A stretch of 64,000 nt of DNA from Pseudomonadota bacterium. GTDB taxonomy: Bacteria > Desulfobacterota > Desulfarculia > Desulfarculales > Desulfarculaceae. Position 1 is the first letter of the stretch, and the number at the start of each line of letters is the position of its first letter. Position numbers and translations under genes: made by a program. Below are positions 9,286-17,637 of this stretch, one piece after another. The stretch is taken from NCBI GenBank assembly GCA_018896025.1, contig JAHIND010000017.1, positions 186,001-250,000 of the forward strand, written 5' to 3'. The notes under the pieces were generated by a model. That model was not told the DNA's origin. It was given only the letters and a program-made list of their open reading frames with translations, and ran no database searches.

Positions 9286-11187
9286 TTAACCATTCTTTTT
9301 CTTCGCCAACTGTCCTGGAAACCGTCCAGGGAACAAAACGGGTATCAAGTATTGCAGGAAAAACAAGATGCCTATGCCAAAGGCGATCAGATTGGGTATG
9401 GGCCAAATTGTTAGCATAACAAATGCTGAACAGACTCTAATAATTCGGTTCCAAATGGGCAGATGATCTCGATCATATCCAGAAAATCCTGAGGTCAAAA
9501 GCCAAGCGGCTAAAAGAATCCTGCTTATGGCCCAAAGGAATTTGTTCCATTCGAAGTCGACGATCAAGAGCAGGCTGGGCTCATAGACAAACATGAATGC
9601 CACTATGAACGCGACAGCCGCCAAGGAGATCGCCCGGGCTCCGATTCGGAGCGGGTTGGCAAGCGCTATGGGCGCGGCGGCGAAGGCTGCCAGCGCGACT
9701 GGCGGAGTTATTGCCGAAAGCACAGCAAAGTACAGGACAAACAAGTGAACCGCGATCAGCTCTCCACCCAATAACTTTATACCCGGCCCCAACACTAAGA
9801 TGATGATCAGATAGGCGGGCAGGGTGGGCATTCCCATTCCTAGGACCAAACTGGCTCCCGCAGCGGCCAGCAAGGCAAGAAATAGGCTCCCTTCGGCCAT
9901 CATGCCTATGATGGAAGCAAAGGTGAGACCCACGCCAGTCTGATTCAAAACAGCCAGAATGATGCCGATGGTGGCAACCGCCACCACGATGGTGGCAGCG
10001 GTCCGCCCGGCTTTTACCAAAGATTGGGCTAGGCGTACTGGGTTTTTTCTTACTTCAGGATTGATAAAACCAAGGACAATAGCCAACACCACGGCCCAAA
10101 AACCGGCGAATGAGGGCGATCTGCCGGCAACCAGAAAAACGATGATCGCCAGGATCGGTCCCACGAACATTAAAGAGTTTAGGATATCCGTGCGCGTTAG
10201 TTTCGCGCGTTCTTCTTCAGACGCGCCCTCTATTCCACAGCGTCGCACCTCCACGTTGATGGCTAGGAACAAAGAAGTGTAATATAAAAAGGCTGGTACA
10301 ATGGCCGCAATGCAGATGCTGGTGTATGGAGTACCCGTGAGGTCAGCCATCAAAAACGCTGCTGCCCCCATGACAGGAGGAACGATCTGCCCTCCTGTTG
10401 ATGCTGTGGCTTCCAGCGCGCCGGCAAAGGTCGGGGAGAACCCTCTGCGTTTGATCATGGGGATTGTAAAGGTGCCCGTGCCTACAACATTTGCAGTGAC
10501 GCTTCCGGACATGGTGCCGAACATGCAGCTGGAAACAACTGCGGCATAAGCCGGGCCGCCCCGGAGCCCTCCGGTCAGAGAAAAGGCTACTCGCATCAGC
10601 GAATCCGCCGCGCCGGTTCCTTCCAATATAACACCGAAAACAATAAAAATTAAAATGGTGTTAATGGTTACCCCAAGGGCAAGACCGAAAACACCTTGAA
10701 AGCTAAACCAGGTAGCTTCAATAATTTGATCCAGACTGAATCCAGAATGAAACAAAAAACTCGGCAAATAAGGGCCGATAAAGCAATAAATAACGCCAAT
10801 GGCGGCCATCCCCGCCAGCACAGGGCCAAAAAGTCGCCGGGTTAACTCAATGACTATCATGATGGCGATCAATCCAAAAATCATGTCGCCAATACCCACA
10901 ATAATAATATCGTTAACAAGAGCCTCTGAGATGATCACAAACCGTACAATCCCATAGCTAAAAACCACGGCCATCAACAAATCCAATGACAGCAGTAGGC
11001 GTTTGCTCCAGGTAAGCTTTACGGATGGTTTGGACACCCCCGCAAGCAGGAGGCCCACAATGGAAACGCCCAGCACAAGGCCACGATGGTAGGTTACTGG
11101 CAATAAGCCGATGCTGGCGCTGTAAAGAGAACTGAAAGCCAAAGCAAAAAACATAAAACTGCTGGTATACTTTAAAATTCTATTCAC
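9286..11187 (-). CDS. TRAP transporter permease, fused 4TM-12TM
   Basis: This 633-residue membrane protein combines the small (DctQ-like, residues ~1-150) and large (DctM-like) TRAP subunits, as expected for TAXI systems. Many hydrophobic segments are visible. The DctM signature region includes GSVTANVVGTGTFTIPMIKR, EATASTGGQIVPPVMGAAAF and GMGMPTLPAYLI. It imports a carboxylate or sulfonate in symport with Na+ or H+, using the adjacent receptor. The start is GTG at 11187, with GGGAGGGGCAG just upstream. It follows the TetR gene by 86 bp in the same direction. Confidence 0.93.
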   Translation of the reverse strand: MNRILKYTSSFMFFALAFSSLYSASIGLLPVTYHRGLVLGVSIVGLLLAGVSKPSVKLTWSKRLLLSLDLLMAVVFSYGIVRFVIISEALVNDIIIVGIGDMIFGLIAIMIVIELTRRLFGPVLAGMAAIGVIYCFIGPYLPSFLFHSGFSLDQIIEATWFSFQGVFGLALGVTINTILIFIVFGVILEGTGAADSLMRVAFSLTGGLRGGPAYAAVVSSCMFGTMSGSVTANVVGTGTFTIPMIKRRGFSPTFAGALEATASTGGQIVPPVMGAAAFLMADLTGTPYTSICIAAIVPAFLYYTSLFLAINVEVRRCGIEGASEEERAKLTRTDILNSLMFVGPILAIIVFLVAGRSPSFAGFWAVVLAIVLGFINPEVRKNPVRLAQSLVKAGRTAATIVVAVATIGIILAVLNQTGVGLTFASIIGMMAEGSLFLALLAAAGASLVLGMGMPTLPAYLIIILVLGPGIKLLGGELIAVHLFVLYFAVLSAITPPVALAAFAAAPIALANPLRIGARAISLAAVAFIVAFMFVYEPSLLLIVDFEWNKFLWAISRILLAAWLLTSGFSGYDRDHLPIWNRIIRVCSAFVMLTIWPIPNLIAFGIGILFFLQYLIPVLFPGRFPGQLAKKKNG

Positions 11188-11273
11188 CTGCCCCTCCCTA
11201 CATCATCAAGATCTTTATTTGGCTTTTCCTAAATAATTTGCCGAGCCGTGCACCTATCTAGTTTCCAAACCTT

Positions 11274-12032
11274 TCAGCCTTGAGACTTTCGGGTATCAAT
11301 TGCTTCGATGTGACTAAAAGTATGTGAGGATATAGGAGCATCCAGCACGTTGGTAATGCTATCGATTAGGTTTGTTATTCTAAGTTTTGCTAAACTTTCC
11401 TCGAATCTTGCTCCTTTTTGAAATTTAATGTCTTCCAACATTGCCATAGTCGTAATCAATAAATTTAGACAGAGAGAAAATCGCGAGCGAATTATTTCTC
11501 GAGGCCATCCCTGCTTAAGGCGTGCATATTCATCCAAACACAAAACAAGGCCTTTGTCGGTTTCGGTATTACTAACCGCCTTAAACATTTCACGGTTTGC
11601 TATAAGTCTACCCAAGAATCGGGCGTAATAACTTTCGCTGTTTTGCAAAAGAGCATAGTTGGCTAATGGCTCAACTAATGACTCGGCAACATCACGAATA
11701 TCTAGATGCCCATTAGGCGACCTAGCAATTTTCGCATCAATCATGGCTAGTCGCGCATCGTTAAGAGGGGTGGTACGGTACTCCAGGATTGCCTTTACGA
11801 TAGCTTCACGGGAGCCGAAATGGTATTTCATGGCCGCCTGATTGCGCTGATTGGCCATTTTGTTAATTTCCCGTTCAGAGGGTCCATTGATCCCCAGCTC
11901 GGTGAAAAGTTTCTCTGCCGCCAAAATCAGGGCTAATTTAGTGTCGAGTTTATTGGTTTTGTTTTTCGGCAAACCCTGTTTCCAATTGCGTTGTTGCTTA
12001 GTTATGCCACTCGGGGAGTTACCAAAACGCAC
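11274..12032 (-). CDS. TetR/AcrR-family transcriptional regulator
   Basis: This is a TetR-type repressor with an N-terminal helix-turn-helix at residues ~30-75 (LILAAEKLFTELGI ... KYHFGSREAIVKAIL) and a C-terminal ligand domain. The open frame begins at a GTG at 12032 with no ribosome site. The first ~20 residues are rich in Lys/Gln, so the true start may be an internal TTG giving LPKNKTN, and the 5' end is uncertain. It heads the minus-strand operon that runs to the left edge. A perfect palindrome immediately upstream (12036-12051) is a plausible operator, so the regulator probably represses its own operon and is released by an acyl-CoA or the imported acid. Its GC content is lower than that of genes right of 23 kb. 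Confidence 0.85.
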   Translation of the reverse strand: MRFGNSPSGITKQQRNWKQGLPKNKTNKLDTKLALILAAEKLFTELGINGPSEREINKMANQRNQAAMKYHFGSREAIVKAILEYRTTPLNDARLAMIDAKIARSPNGHLDIRDVAESLVEPLANYALLQNSESYYARFLGRLIANREMFKAVSNTETDKGLVLCLDEYARLKQGWPREIIRSRFSLCLNLLITTMAMLEDIKFQKGARFEESLAKLRITNLIDSITNVLDAPISSHTFSHIEAIDTRKSQG

Positions 12033-12035
12033 AAA

Positions 12036-12051
12036 TAACGCATTTGCGTTA
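12036..12051. promoter_or_regulatory. Palindromic operator candidate for TetR
   Basis: TAACGCATTTGCGTTA is a perfect inverted repeat (7 bp arms, 2-bp centre) lying 4 bp from the first possible TetR start codon. A further half-site TGCGTTA is at 12076-12082. Size and position suit a TetR dimer controlling its own operon. Binding is inferred. Confidence 0.6.
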
Positions 12052-12082
12052 AAAATAATATGATTTTAAACCATATGCGTTA

Positions 12083-12420
12083 AAATGCTGTCAAGCTTTT
12101 ATTAACTATACAAATGTAGTTTATTTGTGCGGAAACCAAACTGCTATTCGCATTCGTAATGCAAAAACGCCCCAGATGCCAATTAAGATATCCTATTAAT
12201 TTAATTAAATATATTGTTGTTTTCCGGTAACGGAATTAAGAAAGGGGCCGAGGAGATGCAGACGGTAGAGGCGCTTTATATAGATCATACTTAAGCACAG
12301 ACGAGGTAAGTCCATTAGGACGACAACCCGGTAACCAAAAAATCCGCCCTCCTTTGATATGCCCTTTAAGCCAGTCCGGTTTTTGAATTAGAACCTTGGA
12401 CCGGACGATTAAGGACGACG
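12083..12420. other. AT-rich gap upstream of the TetR operon
   Basis: No gene is supported here. The part near 12083-12240 is AT-rich and presumably contains the promoter of the TetR operon. From about 12241 the base composition rises and a 12-codon frame with a ribosome-like GAGGAG (12255-12293) is seen, probably debris at the edge of the mobile zone. Confidence 0.35.
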
Positions 12421-12513
12421 ATGGCTGAGATGCTTTATTAGACCGTGCAAATCATCGGATAGCTTCGGGAGACGGAGGTCCTTTTGGCAAAGGGCCAGAC
12501 GGTAGGCAAGTCA
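12421..12513 (+). pseudogene. IS3-family transposase orfA remnant
   Basis: The plus-strand reading from the ATG at 12421 gives MAEMLY-stop-TVQIIG-stop-LRETEVLLAKGQTVGKS. This matches the conserved start of IS3-type OrfA proteins (EQIIGKLREAEVLLAQGQTV pattern). It has two in-frame stops and ends abruptly where the sulfatase pseudogene (opposite strand) begins. The rest of the element, including orfB, is absent. The fragment marks a past insertion or recombination event that cut the sulfatase gene. Confidence 0.6.
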
Positions 12514-12519
12514 GCACAT

Positions 12520-13020
12520 TTTGAAGAGATACTTGTATTGGGGCAGGGAGCCTCGGTTCTCAACCATGTGCCAATTGCCACCCCCTAGTTCACATAGCCC
12601 AGCATTTGCAAGGCCATAGGGAAGGTGGAGGTGCCGTCCAGGCCGCCGGGTTCGCTGAACATGGGCGGCCGCTACAGACCGTGGTGATGCGGGGTCTGGC
12701 CGGTATGTATGGTGGCCCGGGTGGGGGAGCAACTGGGGGTGGAATAAGCCGAAGTGAGTACCATGCCGTTTTGGGCCAAGCGGTCCATGATCGAGGTGAG
12801 GGTTGCCCACCGCCTCGCCGCCGCAGTTGAAGCCCGGGTCCATCCAGCCCACGTCGTCGGTGATGAAGATGAGGATGTTGGGCTTATTGCCGAAGCGCTT
12901 CTCCAGGTCGGCCAGCTTGGTCCGCGCCTGCTTCTCCTGGTCCGGGTGGGCGACACCGGCTCCATGTTGGGCACCACCAGCCCTCCGGAGCGTTTCGCCG
13001 GAGGGCATAAAAGTGCTTGT
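12520..13020 (-). pseudogene. Sulfatase (arylsulfatase-like) N-terminal fragment, frameshifted
   Basis: Three minus-strand frames together spell an alkaline-phosphatase-superfamily sulfatase. One frame has [20 protein letters not shown], the usual N-terminal metal-binding start. A second has [15 protein letters not shown] followed by [20 protein letters not shown], where CSPTR is the cysteine-type formylglycine motif. A third has FSEPGGLDGTSTFPMALQMLGYVN; the first frame then resumes with NWHMVENRGSLPQYKYL. At least two frameshifts and one stop are needed, and the C-terminal ~two-thirds is missing. It lies between the IS3 remnant and the Mu-like module, so both ends were probably lost to mobile elements. 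If intact it would have hydrolysed a sulfate ester. Confidence 0.75.
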
Positions 13021-13106
13021 GAACTGACTGTCTATGTCCGCCGACACTGAATGACGGGTACACTGCCTCGGTTCAGTAACAGTCTGGCTCAAAATGTGGG
13101 GATAAT

Positions 13107-13604
13107 TTAGTCCGCCTCGGCCATATCTTGTCTCGCCCTGGCCTCACCCCGCCGCGCCCATCGAAATGGAGGCGGATCATCACGGTAAGGAGCCTCCTTG
13201 GCCACGCGATAGCGAAATCTCCCAACCTCCCGGACCAGGCTTCGCTTCCGCATTTCCTGCAACCACCTTTGAGTCCCCCGCCCGTCAATGCCGGAGACCT
13301 GCATGAGGTCCTTGGAGGAAAAGGCGCCCCTCAAGCTCAGTTGATGGGCTGCCCTCCAAAGCACTGCAGGAGTTGATTCCTTGTTTAGCTTTTCCAGCAA
13401 CCTGCATCGGCAATCCGACAGTAGGACGATCTCCCCCCGCTTTTCCAGATAATCCAGAGCTTGGTTCACCTGACGAAGGGTGTGACCAGGCCCATCTATC
13501 AGGTGCTCATATAATTCCCCCACCGTAGCCTCGCCTCCAGCATCTCTTAAATAGTTCCGAATTATCACCGGCCGCCACTGGCTGGCAGTCTTGGCAGCCA
13601 TCAC
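13107..13604 (-). CDS. Winged-helix-like protein of Mu-like module
   Basis: This 165-residue protein overlaps the ATPase gene upstream by 4 bp (start codon inside the previous stop). It appears to contain two helix-turn-helix-like units. The first is around residues 10-65 (VIIRNYLRDAGGEATVGELYEHL ... ALDYLEKRGEIVLL); the second is around 80-140 (AFSSKDLMQVSGI ... WLQEMRKRSLVREVGRFRYRV). The C-terminus is basic then acidic. No catalytic motif is present. Being third in the A-B-X cassette, it may be a target-site, regulatory or replication-handover factor of the element. I do not recognise a named family. Confidence 0.6.
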   Translation of the reverse strand: MMAAKTASQWRPVIIRNYLRDAGGEATVGELYEHLIDGPGHTLRQVNQALDYLEKRGEIVLLSDCRCRLLEKLNKESTPAVLWRAAHQLSLRGAFSSKDLMQVSGIDGRGTQRWLQEMRKRSLVREVGRFRYRVAKEAPYRDDPPPFRWARRGEARARQDMAEAD

Positions 13605-14380
13605 TTCACCCTACGAAGCCCGGTGCCGCTGGCCCTGAGCCGGCTGCGGGCTACCTCGGTGGTCACTTGGCGAGTCCAGTCCGGATTGATACGCGAGGAG
13701 CCTTCCGCTCTGGCGAGAGCCTCCAAACGGGCAAGGTGCAAAATGGTCTGACGCAAGTTGCCCTTGGTGGCCCGGCGAATCTGCTCGGCTGACTGGTCGT
13801 CCAGGGTAAGACCAGCCAGTTCCGAGGCCAGGCTGATGACCTCCTTCCTGACCAAAGGAGCAAACTCCTCGCTCATGCGGACCCGGTCCCAGAATTGGGG
13901 AAATTGACTCAATAGCTTGGCCAGGCCGTTCATGCCCACCAGCAGGATGGGGGCGCCTGAAGCATCATGTAAGTCCCGGACCGTATCTAACAGAGGGGGA
14001 GTACGAGGAGGGTGGGTTCCCTTGGCCAGGTAGTCGGCCTCATCGATGATCAAAAGGCCATTGCCCAGGGAGGGCACCCCCAAACGTTCTGATAGAGCTT
14101 CTGCCGCCCTAAGCAGATTGCCGGCCCCGGTGTTGGTGGCCGGGCATCCCAGGGCCGCCAGGATGGTCTTGAGCATGGAGTTGGGAGTCCAGACTCGGGC
14201 GGCGGAGACATAGACGGCGCCGGTGCGGGCGGCCAGGGTGTCCACCGCCCGGGTCTTGCCCCGGCCGGCCGGTCCATAGATCAGTCCTAGCCGAGGCTCA
14301 CCCAAAGAGGCACTGTGCAGGGACTCCACTACCTCCCATAGGCGGGCCACGTTGCGGGTCTGGACAAAGGCGGCCCTCAT
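13601..14380 (-). CDS. AAA ATPase, MuB/TniB-like transposition protein
   Basis: This 259-residue ATPase has Walker A GPAGRGKT (about residues 36-43), Walker B LLIIDEAD (about 107-114) and a sensor-type LVGMNGL. It begins four bases before the transposase gene ends, so the two are translationally coupled. In Mu and Tn552/Tn7-like elements the equivalent protein (MuB, TniB) binds target DNA with ATP, recruits the transposase and provides target immunity. The size and gene order (A then B) match. It lacks the long N-terminal HTH region of phage Mu B (312 aa) and may be closer to the short ATPases of compact elements. Confidence 0.82.
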   Translation of the reverse strand: MRAAFVQTRNVARLWEVVESLHSASLGEPRLGLIYGPAGRGKTRAVDTLAARTGAVYVSAARVWTPNSMLKTILAALGCPATNTGAGNLLRAAEALSERLGVPSLGNGLLIIDEADYLAKGTHPPRTPPLLDTVRDLHDASGAPILLVGMNGLAKLLSQFPQFWDRVRMSEEFAPLVRKEVISLASELAGLTLDDQSAEQIRRATKGNLRQTILHLARLEALARAEGSSRINPDWTRQVTTEVARSRLRASGTGLRRVK

Positions 14381-16455
14381 GGCTCTTCCTCGTCATAGAC
14401 CACGCAGCCCCGTAGGCCCAGGACAAATTCTTCAAACTGCTCTCCGCCCAGCTGTCGCCACATGGGCGTCTTTTTAAACTTCTCCAGAAAGGCCAGATCA
14501 GAGGATGAGTTGTCTAATCCCTCTCGCTGACGCACCAGGATCCACACCGCCCGCTCAGAGGACCGTAAAAAGACAGGCCGGTGATGGATGTCGATCTCCT
14601 GCCCCCAGGGATCCAGTACCTGCTCGCCACCTTGGTCAAAGGAATAATCACCATCTTGCGCGGCTTGTCCCAGCATCTCCTGCCGGGCCTGGGCTGCGGC
14701 CTTTAGGGCCGGCAGATCCAGATTGGGTGGGGGAAGGGCCTCCAATGGTTTGGTCTTGGAGGCCACTTCATCCAGCCGAGCCCGCTCCAGATCGTCCAGG
14801 TCCAGGGCTTGGACTCTTTCTCGAGAAGCCTTGCGCTCCAGACGCCGGATGGACCACCAGCGCTTCTTCCTCTCTCGTATCTGTTTGGGGGTGAGATTCA
14901 GGCGATCCAGGTCCGTGGCTATGCAGATGAACTCCCCTCCCTGGTCAAAGACGTAGATCATGCCCGCGTCTTCGGGGTCGGGGCGCACCCACACTCGGTC
15001 CGAGGGCTCTAAGTAAAGGAGCTCTTCGGCGGTATAGAGACCACGGTTGAAATGAATCCTCCCCTGGGCCACGCTACGCGGCTCGGCCGGCTTTAAAAGC
15101 AGGAAAAGCTGATCTAGGGGAGCCACCCTGGGCCGCCAGCCTTGGTCTATGGCCTTCTCCCAGCGCTCCCGAGGGGTGCAGCCGATGGTGGAAACCACGT
15201 GATTGCTCTCAAAGTCTCTTACCCACTTGTCCACCAGATCCTGCAATTCAGCCAGGGTGTATTTGGTTTGGATGACCTCCGGCCGTTTAGCCAGGCGGTT
15301 GCCGGTATACCCGGTCAGGGTGCGTAGCAGATCAGAGATCAAGTGAAAGGCAATCTCCGCGTGGGGCTTGAGCTCCGGGCTGTAGCCCGGTATCTGGGGC
15401 GCCTTGATGCCTAGGTCAAAGAATAATGCCTGCACCTGTTTGCTCTGGTAATCCTTGCCCAGGTCCACGATGACCTCGCGGGGTATGCCCATTTGCTTGA
15501 AGGCCTTGAAAAAGGTCTGGGCAATGGGATCTCCTCCTCCTCGCTCCACCACCCCGAACACCGGTCTCCGGGTCCATACATCCACCACCGCGATCAGGGT
15601 GCAGCGCCTGCCGTCTGCGGTCATCAAATCCGCCCGGGTGGAGTCCGCCTCCCAGCGCTGGTTGGGCTCGGTAAGGCCGGCATCGGCCCTTCCCAGAGAA
15701 GGCTGATACTGACGCTTGAATAAGGACGGATGATGCAGCAGGGAAAGATGGGCCTGCCAGTCCTTGCGCATCTTGGCCACCAAATTACGGACCGTGCCCG
15801 AGGCTGGCAGTCTGCGGCCCTGGAATTTGTGCAGCATCAACCGGTGAATCTTGGCCGCGGTGATGCCTGGCCGGCCCAGCAGGCAGGTCTCGATGAACTC
15901 CTTGATGTCGTCTTCAATGGCATTACGCCGATGCCTGCCCCGCCGGTCCACCAGGCCGGCCACTCCTCGTTCCCGTAAAACCTTGCGCCAGCGGTACAGG
16001 CTTCTCTTGGACAGAGGACCCACCTGGGAACTCAGGTCAACATCCACCAGGCCGCGGTTGAAGTCGTCCAGCCAGCGAATGAAATGTTTTTTTCTCTGGC
16101 CGTGGGGGACAGAGTTCAATCCCTTGGCCGCCTCAGCCATCTTGACCGCTTTGGCCTTGGCCAGGGCCCGCCCCAGGGCGGGCTCCGCAACCTTATGCAG
16201 CTCAGAGGCGCTTCCTCCTGACTCGCAAAGGAAAGGCTCCAGATCGCTCAAGGTGAGCTTTTGCAGGCGGTGCTGCAGCAGGCGCTGTTGGATTTCCACT
16301 GGGAGGGAAGGGACCTCGTAGTGCTTGACCTTGCCGCCCCGGCCGGGAAGCAGCTGCAAACGCCAATCCTTGGACTTCCTCTCTATGGACTGCCGGGAGA
16401 CGCCCAGGGCCTGGGCCAGCTGGCTGTTGGTGACCAGTTGGTTCATCGCGGGCAA
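14377..16455 (-). CDS. Mu-like DDE transposase (MuA family)
   Basis: This 692-residue transposase starts with a MuA-type DNA-binding domain (residues ~5-60: NSQLAQALGVSRQSIERKSKDW then GRGGKVKHYEV). A second HTH follows around 140-220 (SKRSLYRWRKVLRERG). The integrase core shows WEADST (Asp ~268), VIVDLGKDY (Asp ~330) and PHAEIAF (Glu ~366); the D-60-D-36-E spacing is compatible with an active DDE site. A Mu C-terminal beta-barrel region (about 470-560) is followed by a basic tail. The start overlaps the 364-bp regulatory gap facing the XRE gene. Reading frame and catalytic residues look intact, so the element may still be mobile. Confidence 0.9.
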   Translation of the reverse strand: MPAMNQLVTNSQLAQALGVSRQSIERKSKDWRLQLLPGRGGKVKHYEVPSLPVEIQQRLLQHRLQKLTLSDLEPFLCESGGSASELHKVAEPALGRALAKAKAVKMAEAAKGLNSVPHGQRKKHFIRWLDDFNRGLVDVDLSSQVGPLSKRSLYRWRKVLRERGVAGLVDRRGRHRRNAIEDDIKEFIETCLLGRPGITAAKIHRLMLHKFQGRRLPASGTVRNLVAKMRKDWQAHLSLLHHPSLFKRQYQPSLGRADAGLTEPNQRWEADSTRADLMTADGRRCTLIAVVDVWTRRPVFGVVERGGGDPIAQTFFKAFKQMGIPREVIVDLGKDYQSKQVQALFFDLGIKAPQIPGYSPELKPHAEIAFHLISDLLRTLTGYTGNRLAKRPEVIQTKYTLAELQDLVDKWVRDFESNHVVSTIGCTPRERWEKAIDQGWRPRVAPLDQLFLLLKPAEPRSVAQGRIHFNRGLYTAEELLYLEPSDRVWVRPDPEDAGMIYVFDQGGEFICIATDLDRLNLTPKQIRERKKRWWSIRRLERKASRERVQALDLDDLERARLDEVASKTKPLEALPPPNLDLPALKAAAQARQEMLGQAAQDGDYSFDQGGEQVLDPWGQEIDIHHRPVFLRSSERAVWILVRQREGLDNSSSDLAFLEKFKKTPMWRQLGGEQFEEFVLGLRGCVVYDEEEP

Positions 16456-16819
16456 CCAACGAACGAAAGGGTGCAGCCAGGTATAGCGTTACTGGATTTG
16501 CCGGTAACATAGTTTCCAAAGCTGGTAATGGTAAAGCCGGTGATTGGGGGAACGGACCTGCACCGTAGAAGGTGAACGATGCGGTAGCCAAGCATATTTA
16601 TTCACCTCTCCGCAGGTTTACATTGCAGCTTATTCTGGGTGCGTGCTTTAATGTAGCCGTATAAAGACGGCGTTTATAACCCAGACGCCAGCTGAGGCGG
16701 GTGCCAACATCTAGCTCTTCTTTTAAAGTGCAGTAAAAGCTCATTAATCTATCTTAATAAGGCGTTAAAGGCCATACAATATCTTTATAAGACAGATTAA
16801 GCCGTCATGTCAACCCATT
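16456..16819. promoter_or_regulatory. Divergent control region with repeated GGTAA-type sites
   Basis: This 364-bp gap lies between the transposase gene (minus) and the XRE gene (plus). Near the transposase start, 16488-16508 reads GTTACTGG-ATTTG-CCGGTAAC, an almost perfect inverted repeat, and related direct copies CTGGTAATG and CCGGTGATT follow within 60 bp. These resemble the operator or internal activation sites of Mu-like elements. A second inverted repeat near the XRE start is listed separately. No gene is supported here. Confidence 0.5.
16744..16800. promoter_or_regulatory. Operator-like inverted repeat upstream of XRE gene
   Basis: TTAATCTATCTTAATAAG (16744-16761) and the inverse of 16783-16800 (TTAATCTGTCTTATAAAG) match at 15 of 18 positions, separated by 21 bp. 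The pair lies 20 bp before the XRE start and is a likely autoregulatory operator pair. AT-rich sequence between them could hold the promoter. Confidence 0.6.
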
Positions 16820-17224
16820 TTGGTTGTAAAATTGCCGATCCTATCCGATGTCTTCGCAAAGCGACTCAAGGAATTAAGAGAGGGTGCCGGTCTGTCAAAG
16901 GTTGATTTGGCAGAGAAGTTAGGAGTTAGCGACAATCAGATTAGGAGATGGGAGAGCGGAACAGCTAGGCCCCGGCCGGAAAAGGAAGATTTACTTGCGG
17001 AAATTTTTCAAATTAATCCCATTGATCTATATCTCCCTAAGGAAGCCGCAGAAAAATCTGAGCCGTTAATTTCTGAAATCCAGGGTGCATTAAACAAAGA
17101 CCTGTCTTCCTTGGTCCGGCGGCTCCTTGAAGAGCGAGAGCAATTCGAGAAGCAAATCGAGTCACTTACCTCAGAGAACAAAGAATTAAAGTCTCTATTA
17201 GCAAAAAAGAATGATCGCGACTGA
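16820..17224 (+). CDS. XRE-family HTH repressor with C-terminal coiled coil
   Basis: This 134-residue regulator has an N-terminal XRE/Cro helix-turn-helix (about residues 14-65: RLKELREGAGLSKVDLAEKLG then SDNQIRRWESGTARP) and a C-terminal leucine-rich coiled coil (about 105-130: EEREQFEKQIESLTSENKELKSLL), probably for oligomerisation. The start is uncertain: TTG codons at 16820 and 16832 are available, without a clear ribosome site. It is divergent from the transposase operon and plays the position of a Mu c-type repressor. AT content is higher than in the neighbouring core genes. Confidence 0.8.
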   Translation: MVVKLPILSDVFAKRLKELREGAGLSKVDLAEKLGVSDNQIRRWESGTARPRPEKEDLLAEIFQINPIDLYLPKEAAEKSEPLISEIQGALNKDLSSLVRRLLEEREQFEKQIESLTSENKELKSLLAKKNDRD

Positions 17225-17254
17225 GGAGGTCAATTGCGTTTAGCGCGATTGCAT

Positions 17255-17272
17255 AAAGGGTGGAAACCCTTT
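17255..17272 (+). terminator. Hairpin after XRE gene
   Basis: AAAGGGT-GGAA-ACCCTTT forms a 7-bp stem 31 bp past the XRE stop codon. There is no long T run, so termination may be weak. Confidence 0.4.
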
Positions 17273-17300
17273 GATGGCTGGCATTGAAGCCTGAGTGCAA

Positions 17301-17474
17301 GGTTGCAGGTCCGTACGTGCATTCCAGCGAAAAAAACACCGCAACTTATCAATATATATAGACATTACCCGGTTGCAGGTTTGGTTGCAGGTTAGCCGAC
17401 CGAGCGGCATCTGGAAAAATAGTAGCACCATAGGCCCCTTGGATAAATTGTCCGTGATAAATGCTGGTTGCAGG
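17301..17474. repeat. Four direct GGTTGCAGG repeats
   Basis: Exact copies of GGTTGCAGG start at 17301, 17371, 17383 and 17466, all in the same orientation in otherwise non-coding sequence. Iterated short sites at an element end are typical of transposase-binding sites of Mu/Tn7/Tn5053-type elements. Association with this element is inferred. Confidence 0.6.
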
Positions 17475-17557
17475 CCTTCATCCAAATTGCAAGTCGTGCC
17501 ATTTATTGGTGCGCAACCCCAATTCCCCCTGCACTCGTGGCACGGCACAAAAGTGGA

Positions 17558-17637
17558 TTTTATGTGGATGACACCGCATAAAAACACCATATAACTGCCT
17601 GTTTCCCACATAAAAACAGCATAAAAGTAGCATAACC
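17558..17637. repeat. Clustered CATAAAA motifs, candidate transposon end
   Basis: TTTTATG at 17558, CATAAAAACA at 17577 and 17609, CATAAAA at 17620 and CATAACC at 17631 form a dense array in 80 bp. It is a second set of candidate protein-binding sites near the presumed outer end of the Mu-like module. No matching inverted end could be proven on the other side. Confidence 0.5.

Noticed and set aside
17301..17637. Possible CRISPR array
   Set aside because: Repeats are only 7-9 bp, with irregular spacing (70, 12, 83 bp), and no cas gene is near.
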